From Salarchaeum sp. JOR-1 (GTDB lineage Archaea; Halobacteriota; Halobacteria; Halobacteriales; Halobacteriaceae): a DNA stretch of 64,000 bases. The notes under the pieces are model-generated. The model made no database searches. It was not told the origin of the DNA and worked only from the letters and a program-made list of their open reading frames with translations. Positions 56,843-64,000 of the stretch are shown here, piece after piece. The DNA lies in assembly GCF_007833275.1 (NCBI RefSeq), contig NZ_CP042241.1, forward strand, positions 496,001 through 560,000, written 5' to 3'. Within the stretch, counting starts at the first letter, position 1. Each line of letters starts with the position of its first letter. Made by a program: the position numbers and the translations under genes.

Positions 56843-56914
56843 GGACCCACTGGGATTCGAACCCAGGGCATCCTCCTTGCAAAGGAGGCACTCTACCACT
56901 GAGCTATGGGCCCA
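56843..56914 (-). tRNA. tRNA-Ala (TGC anticodon) in the 16S-23S spacer
   Basis: This 72-nt cloverleaf on the minus strand has acceptor GGGCCCA/TGGGTCC, anticodon stem CTCCT/AGGAG with loop TTGCAAG (anticodon TGC), and T arm CTGGG-TTCGAAT-CCCAG. tRNA-Ala in the spacer is the usual euryarchaeal arrangement. It is excised from the pre-rRNA by RNase P and tRNase Z. Confidence 0.96.
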
Positions 56915-56933
56915 CCTCCGAACTGGAGGTTCG

Positions 56934-56963
56934 TTAGCCCTGATGGATTGTAAGTGTCCGATT
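56934..56963 (-). other. 3' arm of the 16S processing stem
   Basis: The segment GTTAGCC...TGATGGATTG followed by TAAGTG and TCCGATTGG lies just after 16S and is nearly fully complementary to 58593-58622 upstream of 16S. The two unpaired stretches between helices make the bulge-helix-bulge cleavage motif. It overlaps the short spacer before tRNA-Ala. Confidence 0.72.
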
Positions 56964-57020
56964 GGGCTCAAGAGAGCCAATCGCCAAAGGTGAGCCAGAG
57001 CAACGCTCTGGTCTCGATCG

Positions 57021-58494
<1,474 letters not shown>

Positions 58495-58592
58495 GTGCTG
58501 GGATGAACCCAGCTGCTGGAGGTCAAGCCTCCAGCTTGGCGGGAGCACCAAGTAATGGTGCTTCCATTGCAAATGATTGGCTCTAATGAGGC

Positions 58593-58622
58593 CAATCGGA
58601 TATCACCAATCCATCAGGGCTA
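58593..58622 (-). other. 5' arm of the 16S processing stem
   Basis: CCAATCGGATATCACCAATCCATCAGGGCTAAC (plus strand) upstream of 16S pairs with 56934-56963 downstream of it, leaving bulges at GATATCA and TAAGTG. This gives the archaeal bulge-helix-bulge for pre-16S excision. Confidence 0.72.
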
Positions 58623-58791
58623 ACATCAGATCCCATCTGTACGGCGGACCGCAGGGGTAGGATCCTCATTTTCCTTCGGATCTGTATGTAGGGAGTTTCG
58701 GGTATTAAACCCACCGGAACTCCACAGATCCGACCCGTGGAAGCGGGGGACGCTTCCACGCGACGTTCGCATTCCATCCAACGTTCGGGTA

Positions 58792-58802
58792 TTACTTAAG
58801 GG
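58792..58802 (-). promoter_or_regulatory. rRNA operon promoter 4 (nearest 16S)
   Basis: The minus strand reads CCCTTAAGTAA, the TATA-type box of haloarchaeal rRNA promoters, about 300 bp before 16S. It is the closest of four boxes spaced 127-133 bp apart, with GTTGAATCAG-like text on its upstream side. Confidence 0.7.
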
Positions 58803-58918
58803 CGTTGAATCAGATTCGCCAAAGGCGAATCAACGCCGACCCTCGTTGAATGTAGAACATCAGTGGCGTAGGAGTACTACGCCACCTCGTCGTTCACATT
58901 CATTCCGAAGAGGGATAA

Positions 58919-58929
58919 CCACTTAAGGG
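58919..58929 (-). promoter_or_regulatory. rRNA operon promoter 3
   Basis: CCCTTAAGTGG on the minus strand, 127 bp upstream of promoter 4, followed by GAATGTGAACGACG and a leader hairpin. A perfect stem CTCACCT-CGAGG-AGGTGAG (58940-58958) lies on its upstream side and may separate it from promoter 2. Confidence 0.7.
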
Positions 58930-59046
58930 CATCGTTCTCACCTCGAGGAGGTGAGTGTATGCCGACCCGGAACGTCGAATGCGTGCGTCAGTGGCGTAGG
59001 AGTACTACGCCACCTCGTCGTTCGCATTCGTACGAAAGTCCGAGTA

Positions 59047-59057
59047 CCACTTAAGGG
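59047..59057 (-). promoter_or_regulatory. rRNA operon promoter 2
   Basis: CCCTTAAGTGG on the minus strand, 128 bp upstream of promoter 3, followed by GAATGCGAACGACG and a leader hairpin identical to that of unit 3. Confidence 0.7.
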
Positions 59058-59179
59058 TGTTGAATCAAGTTCGTCAGGGACGTTTAGATTCGAACCCAAA
59101 CAGGTTGGACGGGCGTGCGTCGGTGGCTCCGGGTGACCGGGCCACGTCACGTCGTTCGCATTCAATCCGAGTGCCGGGG

Positions 59180-59190
59180 TACACTTAACG
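59180..59190 (-). promoter_or_regulatory. rRNA operon promoter 1 (farthest)
   Basis: The minus strand reads TTCGACGGCGTTAAGTGTA, the closest match to the classical haloarchaeal rRNA promoter (TTCGACGG...TTAAGTGTACCC). It is followed by GAATGCGAACGACG and the first leader hairpin. Full transcripts from here would carry all four hairpins. Confidence 0.75.
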
Positions 59191-59442
59191 CCGTCGAACC
59201 ACCACCCTGTTCGGGAGACGACGACACGGGGAACAGTCTCACAAGACACAGCAAGAGCTCGAAGGGAGAGTCAGCAGAGAATATGGCGCGGGCGGAGGCC
59301 GACAGGTCATTCCACGGTCGTCCGTTCGGTCGAGTCGGGTGTTTCCCGCGCGTATATACGTACACGCCGGACGGTGTTAACGACGCGGGTTCCGCGATAT
59401 GGAGCTACCCGCCCCGCCTCGCACGCACGGGTAGGGAGGGGG
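59191..59442. other. Gap between rRNA promoters and MC1 gene, with a TATA-like palindrome
   Basis: This 250-bp region lies upstream of the rRNA promoters and downstream of the MC1 gene. CGTATATACG (about 59351-59360) is an AT-rich palindrome that could be a further promoter or part of the MC1 terminator region. GTTAACGACGCGG follows at 59376. No gene is supported. Confidence 0.45.
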
Positions 59443-59757
59443 CTAGATGTCGTCGACGTGTTCGATGCCTTGCTTCGAGACGTTCGCCTTGGTGATGCGA
59501 CTGGGCATCCAGTCGGGCGAGTCGTCGGGCGCGTCTTCCTCCCACGCCCAGGCCTCGTAGATGTGTACCTTGTCCGAGCCCTTCTCGCGGAGCCGGATGT
59601 CGTGGCGTTTTGCGTTCTGTTCACCGTCAGCGACGTCTTCGAGCCGTCGGGCCGCTTTGAGCGCGGCCTGCCGGGGCGTGTTCCCACTGAAGACGCTGGT
59701 CTCGGTACCGTCGACGTCGCGGAGCGCGAAATTCCGTTTACCGTCCTCACGTGCCAT
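59443..59757 (-). CDS. MC1 family chromosomal protein
   Basis: This 104-aa protein matches the archaeal DNA-bending protein MC1: MAREDGKRNFALRDVDGTETSVFSGNTPRQAALKAARRL, then HDIRLREKGSDKVHIYEAWAWEEDAPDDSPDWMPSRITKANVSKQGIEHVDDI. MC1 binds DNA as a monomer, bends it, and compacts the chromosome. A TATA box (GATATATTTAT, about 59795-59806) lies about 40 bp upstream. An in-frame ATG 18 bp upstream would add six residues. Its TAG stop is in a CTAG. Confidence 0.93.
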   Translation of the reverse strand: MAREDGKRNFALRDVDGTETSVFSGNTPRQAALKAARRLEDVADGEQNAKRHDIRLREKGSDKVHIYEAWAWEEDAPDDSPDWMPSRITKANVSKQGIEHVDDI

Positions 59758-59917
59758 GGTTTTGCACCATGCCAACCAAACACAGGCCCTCTCATAAATA
59801 TATCGGCAAATTCAACCGGAGACGGCCAGGTTCCGGGACGGGCTCGGCGGAAAAGCGGCGGAGCGACCGCGACGAGCGACGACAAGAGGTAAGGGCTTAA
59901 GTACGTGCTACAGCGAA

Positions 59918-59926
59918 GGAGGTGAT
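59918..59926 (+). promoter_or_regulatory. Strong Shine-Dalgarno before the AbrB-like gene
   Basis: GGAGGTGAT is fully complementary to the 16S 3' tail (ATCACCTCC) and ends 11 bp before the ATG at 59938. Most genes in this window look leaderless, so a full-length Shine-Dalgarno is unusual here. A promoter box GCTTAAGTAC lies at 59895-59904. Confidence 0.75.
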
Positions 59927-59937
59927 ACAGTAGCTCG

Positions 59938-60135
59938 ATGGTTCGCAAGAAGAAACTCAGCCCGAGTGGCGCGAAAGGCGAGGACGGCGAGTACCACAAC
60001 GCCCACGTGAACCTCCACGAGGACGAACTCGCCGTCGCCGGCCTCGAAATCGGCGACGAGGTGTTCGTGCGCGTGCGTGAGGACAAGATTATCATCCAGA
60101 AAGCGGATCCGGACGAGGTCGAACACGACTTCTGA
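59938..60135 (+). CDS. AbrB/SpoVT-like small DNA-binding protein
   Basis: This 65-aa protein starts MVRKKKLSPSGAKGEDGEYHNAHVNLHEDELAVAGLEIGDEVFVRVREDKIIIQKADPDEVEHDF. The GLEIGDEVFVRVREDKIII strand-turn-strand is the swapped-hairpin AbrB/SpoVT pattern seen in antitoxins and transition-state regulators. There is no toxin gene beside it, and it lies 3 bp upstream of pyrD, so it may regulate or simply be co-expressed with it. It has a strong Shine-Dalgarno. Confidence 0.7.
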   Translation: MVRKKKLSPSGAKGEDGEYHNAHVNLHEDELAVAGLEIGDEVFVRVREDKIIIQKADPDEVEHDF

Positions 60136-60138
60136 ACC

Positions 60139-61188
60139 GTGTCCATCTACAGCGCGGTCAAACCGCTATTGTTCCGCCTCCCCGCAGAGACGGCGCACAC
60201 GACGGTTCACGCCGGGCTGCGCACTCTCCAGCGAACCCCGTTTCTCTCGACAGTCGACGACGCATTGACTGTCGAGTCTTCGCGCTTACGCGTGCGCGCG
60301 TTCAAGAACAAGTTCCCGAATCCTATCGGCGTCGCAGCCGGGTTCGACAAGAACGCCGAAATCCCGCGCGCGATCGAGGCACTCGGGTTCGGTCACGTGG
60401 AGGTCGGCGGCGTCACGGCCGACCAGCAGGACGGGAACCCGCGTCCCCGCATGTTCCGCTTGCGCGAGGACGAGGCCATCGTGAACCGCATGGGGTTCAA
60501 CAACGACGGCGCAGACGTGGTGGGTCGGCGGCTCCGCGAACAGTCCCTTCCGGACAGCCCCGTGGGCGTGAACATCGGGAAGTCGAAGGCCGCAGAGGAC
60601 GCCCCCGCGGACTACCGGTACACGTACGAGCGCGTCGCGGATTCGGGGGATTACTTCGTCGTGAACGTCTCCAGCCCGAACACGCCCGGCCTCCGCGACC
60701 TCCAGCACCGCGACCACCTCGAAGCCATCTTCACCGAACTCCTCGACGCGGGCGCGAGCCCCCTCCTGGTGAAGTTCTCCCCCGACCTCTCCCGGGACGC
60801 AATCGCGGACGGCGTCGCGCTCGCCGAAGAACTCGGTCTCGACGGCATCGTCGCCGCGAACACCACCACGGAACGCGACGACAGCCTCCGCAGCCCCGCC
60901 CGCTTCGAACAGGGCGGCCTCTCCGGAAAGCCCCTCCGAGAGCGCGCGACCTCCCTCGTCCGCTTCGTCGCCGAGCGCACCGACCTCCCCGTCGTCGGCG
61001 TGGGCGGCGTGTTCACCGCCGAGGACGCCTACAAGAAGATACGGAACGGCGCGTCCGTCGTCCAGCTCTACACCGGACTCGTCTACCGCGGCCCCACCAT
61101 CGCCCGCGACATCAACCAGGGCCTCCTCGAACTCCTCGACCGCGACGGCTTCGACACCATCGAAGACGCCGTCGGCGCGAACCTCTAG
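60139..61188 (+). CDS. pyrD: Dihydroorotate dehydrogenase, class 2
   Basis: This 349-aa class 2 (quinone-linked) DHODH has an N-terminal helical extension (1-45, SIYSAVKPLLFRLPAETAHTTVHAGLR) that places it on the membrane. FMN and substrate motifs are AAGFDKN (66-72), NRMGFNN and NVSSPNTPGLRDLQ (176-189), the latter with the catalytic Ser of class 2 enzymes. VVGVGGVFTAEDAYKKIRNGASVVQLYTGL binds the FMN phosphate. Electrons go to the quinone pool. The GTG at 60139 is 3 bp after the AbrB-like stop. Confidence 0.95.
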   Translation: MSIYSAVKPLLFRLPAETAHTTVHAGLRTLQRTPFLSTVDDALTVESSRLRVRAFKNKFPNPIGVAAGFDKNAEIPRAIEALGFGHVEVGGVTADQQDGNPRPRMFRLREDEAIVNRMGFNNDGADVVGRRLREQSLPDSPVGVNIGKSKAAEDAPADYRYTYERVADSGDYFVVNVSSPNTPGLRDLQHRDHLEAIFTELLDAGASPLLVKFSPDLSRDAIADGVALAEELGLDGIVAANTTTERDDSLRSPARFEQGGLSGKPLRERATSLVRFVAERTDLPVVGVGGVFTAEDAYKKIRNGASVVQLYTGLVYRGPTIARDINQGLLELLDRDGFDTIEDAVGANL

Positions 61189-61251
61189 ATGGACTTTTTT
61201 CCGACTCGGGTGAGCGCACAGCGCCCACCACTCGTCGCAAAAACCTCCACT

Positions 61252-61279
61252 AAAAAAGCGCGAACGCTCCGCGTTCGCG
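61252..61279 (-). terminator. Terminator of the pheS-pheT operon
   Basis: On the minus strand a perfect 9-bp stem (CGCGAACGC-GGA-GCGTTCGCG, 61259-61279) is followed by TTTTTT (complement of 61252-61257). It lies about 170 bp downstream of the pheT stop, beyond the duplicated pheT tail. Intrinsic-like archaeal terminator shape. Confidence 0.7.
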
Positions 61280-61294
61280 GTACGTGACCGCAGC

Positions 61295-61354
61295 CGGTCT
61301 ATTCGAGTGCGTCCCGCCGCAACTCGAATCCGGCGACCGGGACTTCCAGGTCGT
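61295..61354 (-). repeat. Duplicated 3' end of pheT
   Basis: About 60 bp identical to the last 18 codons and stop of pheT (61443-61502), 148 bp downstream in the direction of transcription. It encodes DLEVPVAGFELRRDALE-stop with two differences, both synonymous. Between the copies is the palindrome GGTTCGCTCACTGCGTTCACGAACC (61380-61404). No longer pheT homology precedes the copy, so it is an isolated tail. Confidence 0.85.
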
Positions 61355-61446
61355 ATTGCACGCACCGTTTTCGTCGGCGGGTTCGCTCACTGCGTTCACG
61401 AACCACTTCTCGAAAAACCCTGCACGAAAAATCGCTCGCTCGCGGT

Positions 61447-63168
61447 CTATTCGAGTGCGTCCCGCCGCAGCTCGAACCCGGCGACCGGGACTTCCAGGTC
61501 GTGTTCGACGATGACTTCGGGGTGGAGTTCGCCGATGACGCCCACTTGTTCGCCGTCGATTTCGATGGCGGCGGTGCGGCCGTCGATGAACGACGGGTGG
61601 GTGGTGGGCGGGGTTTCGAGGCTGGCGTCGAACGCGCGGCAGAGCGATTGAAGCCGGGATTTCGCGTCCTCGTAGGAGGCGTCGTGGCGCGCGACGACGG
61701 CGGCGACCGTATCGCGTTCGGCGACGCCGGTGTTCTCCGCGTCGTCCAGCTCGGCGGCGAACCCGACTTCCCCGAGGTCTTGGGGGTACGCGCGGTGGGT
61801 GTTGTTCTCGAGAACCATCAGGAGGCTGGGGAGCGCCCACGTCCGGAGGATCTCGTAGTCCTCGCTGTACGGTTCAGCGATGGTGGCGGCGCGGCCGCCG
61901 CCGACCGCGTCGGTGTCCTGGTCGAGACCCATCCGGTCGTAGTTCTCGTCCTCGGCGATCATGTGGAAGTTCAGGAGGCCCTCGAAGCCGAGGCCGGCGA
62001 GCGTGTTCCGGACGGCGCGCGCGTGCCGGGAGTCGCTCGTGCGGCCGCCGACGGTACCGACTTCGGGATACCGGGGGACGAGTTCGTTGAAGCCGTGCGC
62101 GCGCCCCACGTCGTCCACGATGTCGACGGCGTGCAGCACGTCCACCCGGTACGGCGGGACTTCGACGTCGTAGTCCACGCCGTCTCCCCAGACTTCGGTT
62201 TCGACGCCCAGTCCGGCGCGCTCCATGTAGTCCACGACCTCGTCCTCACTGAGGTCGACGCCGAGCAGGGTCTCGATGCGGTCGTGCGTGACGTGTTTCT
62301 CCGTCGTCTCGAAGTCGGGGCGGACGAGCGTGCGGTCGGGGTACTCGACGTCCACGGACTCGATCTGGCCGCCGCGGGCGGAGAGGGCGTAGCAGAGGAT
62401 GACGCACATCTTGTCGATGGTCCACTGGTCGGTCCCGGTGAGTTCGATGAAGAGGTCGCGGGAGTCCGTGGTGACCTCGGTGCGGCGGCCGTTGATGACG
62501 GGCGGGAAGCTGAACAGCCCGAGGTCGTCGTAGATGGCCGGATAGGTGTCGTGGCCCTCGACGAGGTCGGCGTACGTCTCGCCCGTGGGGTGGTCGGTGA
62601 GCACCTCGTCGGGCGTGAGTTCGCGGTCGGAGTCGAGCGCGACGAACGTGTCGCCGTCCGGGCTGACGCCGCGGTACTCGACGGAGTTGTGGTCGTCGGC
62701 GGCGTCGGGGCCGAGCGCGCCGCCCTTGAGCATCGTGAGGTCGTGGATGCCGATAGCGCCCTTCGCGCGCTTGCGCCCCATCGTCGCGTGCAGTTTCTCC
62801 TGGAGTTGGATGAGGGAGTCGAGCGCGTCCTCGCTGAGGTTCACGTCCCGGACGACGGCGCCGGTGACGTACGGCCGGTAGTCGGGGACGGAGTCGTCCA
62901 CTTCGATCGTCCACTCGGCGTCGTTCGCGTCGGGTACGAAGATGCCGCGGGTGTCGCCGTACTGGTAGCGCAGGGAGCGCGCGACGCCCTCGACGCTCAG
63001 GCGGTCGAGTCGGTCGGGCGCGAACTCCAGTTGGAACGCGCCGCCGTCGGTTTCGCCCTCGAATTCGAGGCCGAGCGCGAACAGGTCGTCCTTCAGTTCG
63101 TCGTCCGATTTCTCGTCGTGGCCCGTGAGCGTGCGGAGTTCGTCGGGGTCGATGTCGACGACGACCAT
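61447..63168 (-). CDS. pheT: Phenylalanyl-tRNA synthetase beta subunit
   Basis: This 573-aa beta subunit is the archaeal type without the bacterial N-terminal tRNA-binding domain. Landmarks are MGRKRAKGAIGIHDLTML, DHPTGETYADLVEGHDTYPAIYDDLGLFSFPPVINGRRTEVT, the B5 domain, and the pseudo-catalytic end FIDGRTAAIEIDGEQVGVIGELHPEVI. The ATG overlaps the pheS stop as TGATG, so the two subunits are translationally coupled and made in equal amounts. The end of the gene is repeated downstream. Confidence 0.95.
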   Translation of the reverse strand: MVVVDIDPDELRTLTGHDEKSDDELKDDLFALGLEFEGETDGGAFQLEFAPDRLDRLSVEGVARSLRYQYGDTRGIFVPDANDAEWTIEVDDSVPDYRPYVTGAVVRDVNLSEDALDSLIQLQEKLHATMGRKRAKGAIGIHDLTMLKGGALGPDAADDHNSVEYRGVSPDGDTFVALDSDRELTPDEVLTDHPTGETYADLVEGHDTYPAIYDDLGLFSFPPVINGRRTEVTTDSRDLFIELTGTDQWTIDKMCVILCYALSARGGQIESVDVEYPDRTLVRPDFETTEKHVTHDRIETLLGVDLSEDEVVDYMERAGLGVETEVWGDGVDYDVEVPPYRVDVLHAVDIVDDVGRAHGFNELVPRYPEVGTVGGRTSDSRHARAVRNTLAGLGFEGLLNFHMIAEDENYDRMGLDQDTDAVGGGRAATIAEPYSEDYEILRTWALPSLLMVLENNTHRAYPQDLGEVGFAAELDDAENTGVAERDTVAAVVARHDASYEDAKSRLQSLCRAFDASLETPPTTHPSFIDGRTAAIEIDGEQVGVIGELHPEVIVEHDLEVPVAGFELRRDALE

Positions 63169-64000
63169 CAGTACAGCACCTCCTCGCCGCGGAGGTAGTC
63201 GAGGTCGACGAGCGTCCCGTGCACGTCCCGGATGTCCTCCGCGCCGGTGACGAGCATCATCAGACGCTCCAAGGCGAGCCCCCACGCCATCACGTCGCAG
63301 TCCACGCCGAGCGGCTCCAGGACTTCGGGCCGGAAGATGCCGGAGTTCCCGATCTCGATGATTTCGCCCGTGCGGGGGTGTCGGCCGAACAGTTCGAACG
63401 ACGGCTCCGTGTAGGGATTGTAGTGGGGTTTGAACGTCACGTCCTCGATTCCGAACTGGCTGTAGAACTCCGTGAAGGTTCCCATGAGGTCTCTGACGCT
63501 GAGGTCGTCCGCCATCACCCAGCCCTCTATCTGGAAGAATTCGAGGAGGTGCGTGGCGTCGAGCGTGTCGTTCCGGTACACTTTCTCGACGCTGAAGTAC
63601 CGCTGCGGGGGTTCGAGGTCGCCCTCGGCCTCCCCGGAGAGGTAGCGCATGGAGAGGGAGGTGGTGTGCCCGCGGAGGTCGAGGCCGCGCGCCATCTCCT
63701 CCGTCCACGGGCTGTGGTAGCCCTCGCCGTCGTCGCCGACGCCCTGGCGGTGTGCGTCCTCGACCCGGGAGACGAGGTCGTCGGGGAGGTCGCGGATTTC
63801 GCTCGGCTGGGAGAGCGCGAACTGGTCCCAGTGGGTGCGCGCGGGATGGTCTTGGGGCATGAACAGCGCGTCGTTGATCCAGAACTCGGCGTCGACGTGC
63901 GGGCCCGCCATCTCCTGGAAGCCCATGCCGACGAGCACGTCCTTGACGTTCTCCGCCATCTCGCGGAGCGGGTGAGTGCGGCCGGGGTTCACGTCCTCCG
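63168..64000 (-). CDS. pheS: Phenylalanyl-tRNA synthetase alpha subunit (N-terminus off the right edge)
   Basis: About 277 C-terminal residues of PheS are present. The class II catalytic core is clear: HPLREMAENVKDVLVGMGFQEMAG, motif 2 region HLLEFFQIEGWVMADDLSVRDLMGTF, and motif 3 VMAWGLALERLMMLVTGAEDIRD. The catalytic domain carries Phe and ATP binding. The reading frame continues to the window edge; the N-terminal coiled domains lie outside. Confidence 0.95.
   Translation of the reverse strand, partial: EDVNPGRTHPLREMAENVKDVLVGMGFQEMAGPHVDAEFWINDALFMPQDHPARTHWDQFALSQPSEIRDLPDDLVSRVEDAHRQGVGDDGEGYHSPWTEEMARGLDLRGHTTSLSMRYLSGEAEGDLEPPQRYFSVEKVYRNDTLDATHLLEFFQIEGWVMADDLSVRDLMGTFTEFYSQFGIEDVTFKPHYNPYTEPSFELFGRHPRTGEIIEIGNSGIFRPEVLEPLGVDCDVMAWGLALERLMMLVTGAEDIRDVHGTLVDLDYLRGEEVLY

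Larger units (their letters stand above)
58737..59145 (-). repeat. Four rRNA-leader hairpins in tandem promoter units
   Basis: Each of the four promoter units is followed at a fixed distance by a 23-nt hairpin, 9-bp stem and 5-nt loop: GTGGAAGCG-loop-CGCTTCCAC (58737-58759), GTGGCGTAG-loop-CTACGCCAC (58863-58885 and 58991-59013) and GTGGCCCGG-loop-CGGAGCCAC (59123-59145). GTGG/CCAC is constant while the upper stem changes with compensation. The last has one mismatch. Each is preceded by GAATGCGAACGACG-type text. Additional perfect stems lie between units (58814-58832; 58940-58958). Confidence 0.8.

Noticed and set aside
58737-59145. Regular 130-bp repeats upstream of 16S as a CRISPR-like array
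   Set aside because: The repeats are promoter boxes plus hairpins spaced about 130 bp apart, with no 30-40 bp repeat/unique spacer alternation and no cas genes.
59938-60135. Toxin-antitoxin module
   Set aside because: The AbrB-like protein resembles antitoxins, but the neighbouring frames are pyrD and a gap; no toxin-sized partner gene exists.

Overview
The window is a contiguous piece of a haloarchaeal (class Halobacteria) chromosome. The evidence is the high GC content, the very acidic proteins, the Tat/lipobox exported proteins, halocyanins, coenzyme F420 genes, an MC1 chromosomal protein, archaeal RNase P RNA and an archaeal rRNA operon ordered 16S, tRNA-Ala(TGC), 23S, 5S, tRNA-Cys. I do not assign a genus. 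Nothing looks like a prophage, integrated plasmid or CRISPR locus. This is mostly core genome, with a scatter of small palindromic intergenic elements.

Layout. 1-2.7 kb: a Nudix/eIF-2B fusion, then cofE and an F420-dependent mer-like reductase. 2.7-7.2 kb: MoxR ATPase, DUF58 and transglutaminase proteins in an overlapping operon, then aIF1. 7.4-11.2 kb: a lipoprotein, rhodanese, Nudix, a DtxR-type regulator, DUF5809/DUF5810 and RimI. 11.3-16.5 kb: aconitase, a YeiH-type permease, dUTPase/dCTP-deaminase-like protein, a lipoprotein, halocyanin and tRNA-Arg. 16.6-22.2 kb: CHY zinc finger, MATE pump, DJ-1/PfpI protein, 6-phosphogluconate dehydrogenase and an ABC exporter. 22.3-25.5 kb: an iron-siderophore ABC importer flanked by DtxR-box-like palindromes. 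25.7-31.7 kb: valS, an M29 aminopeptidase, a CDF metal exporter and rnpB. 31.9-37.3 kb: AMMECR1, nicotinate phosphoribosyltransferase, two Hvo_1808-like surface proteins and a nicotinamidase-like hydrolase. 37.3-48.5 kb: a decayed gene, psiE, an M23-like protein, a lipoate ligase, pyrC, three UspA proteins, a DHH phosphoesterase, rps6e, an RNase J/CPSF-like nuclease, a ParB-like protein and tRNA-Lys. 49-53.1 kb: a cytochrome bc operon opposite a membrane-anchored halocyanin. 53.2-59.2 kb: the rRNA operon with four tandem promoters. 59.4-64 kb: MC1, an AbrB-like protein with pyrD, then pheT and pheS running off the right edge.

How the genes connect. The 22-25 kb importer takes up chelated iron, and the DtxR-type protein at 9.25 kb is a plausible regulator of the boxes around it. 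The cytochrome b, Rieske and small membrane proteins form a quinol-oxidising complex, with halocyanins as likely electron acceptors. pncA-like and pncB-like genes bracket a pair of surface proteins and could make an NAD salvage route. pyrC and pyrD supply two steps of pyrimidine synthesis.

Most notable patterns. First, five gene ends (gnd, M29 aminopeptidase, pheT, tRNA-Arg, tRNA-Lys) are each followed 66-148 bp downstream by an imperfect copy of their own last 14-60 bp, usually with a GC-rich palindrome sharing the core GAACGnAGTGAGCG between or within the copies. Second, the four tandem rRNA promoter units each carry a 23-nt hairpin with a conserved base and a covarying upper stem. Third, five convergent gene pairs share a single CTAG as both stop codons.
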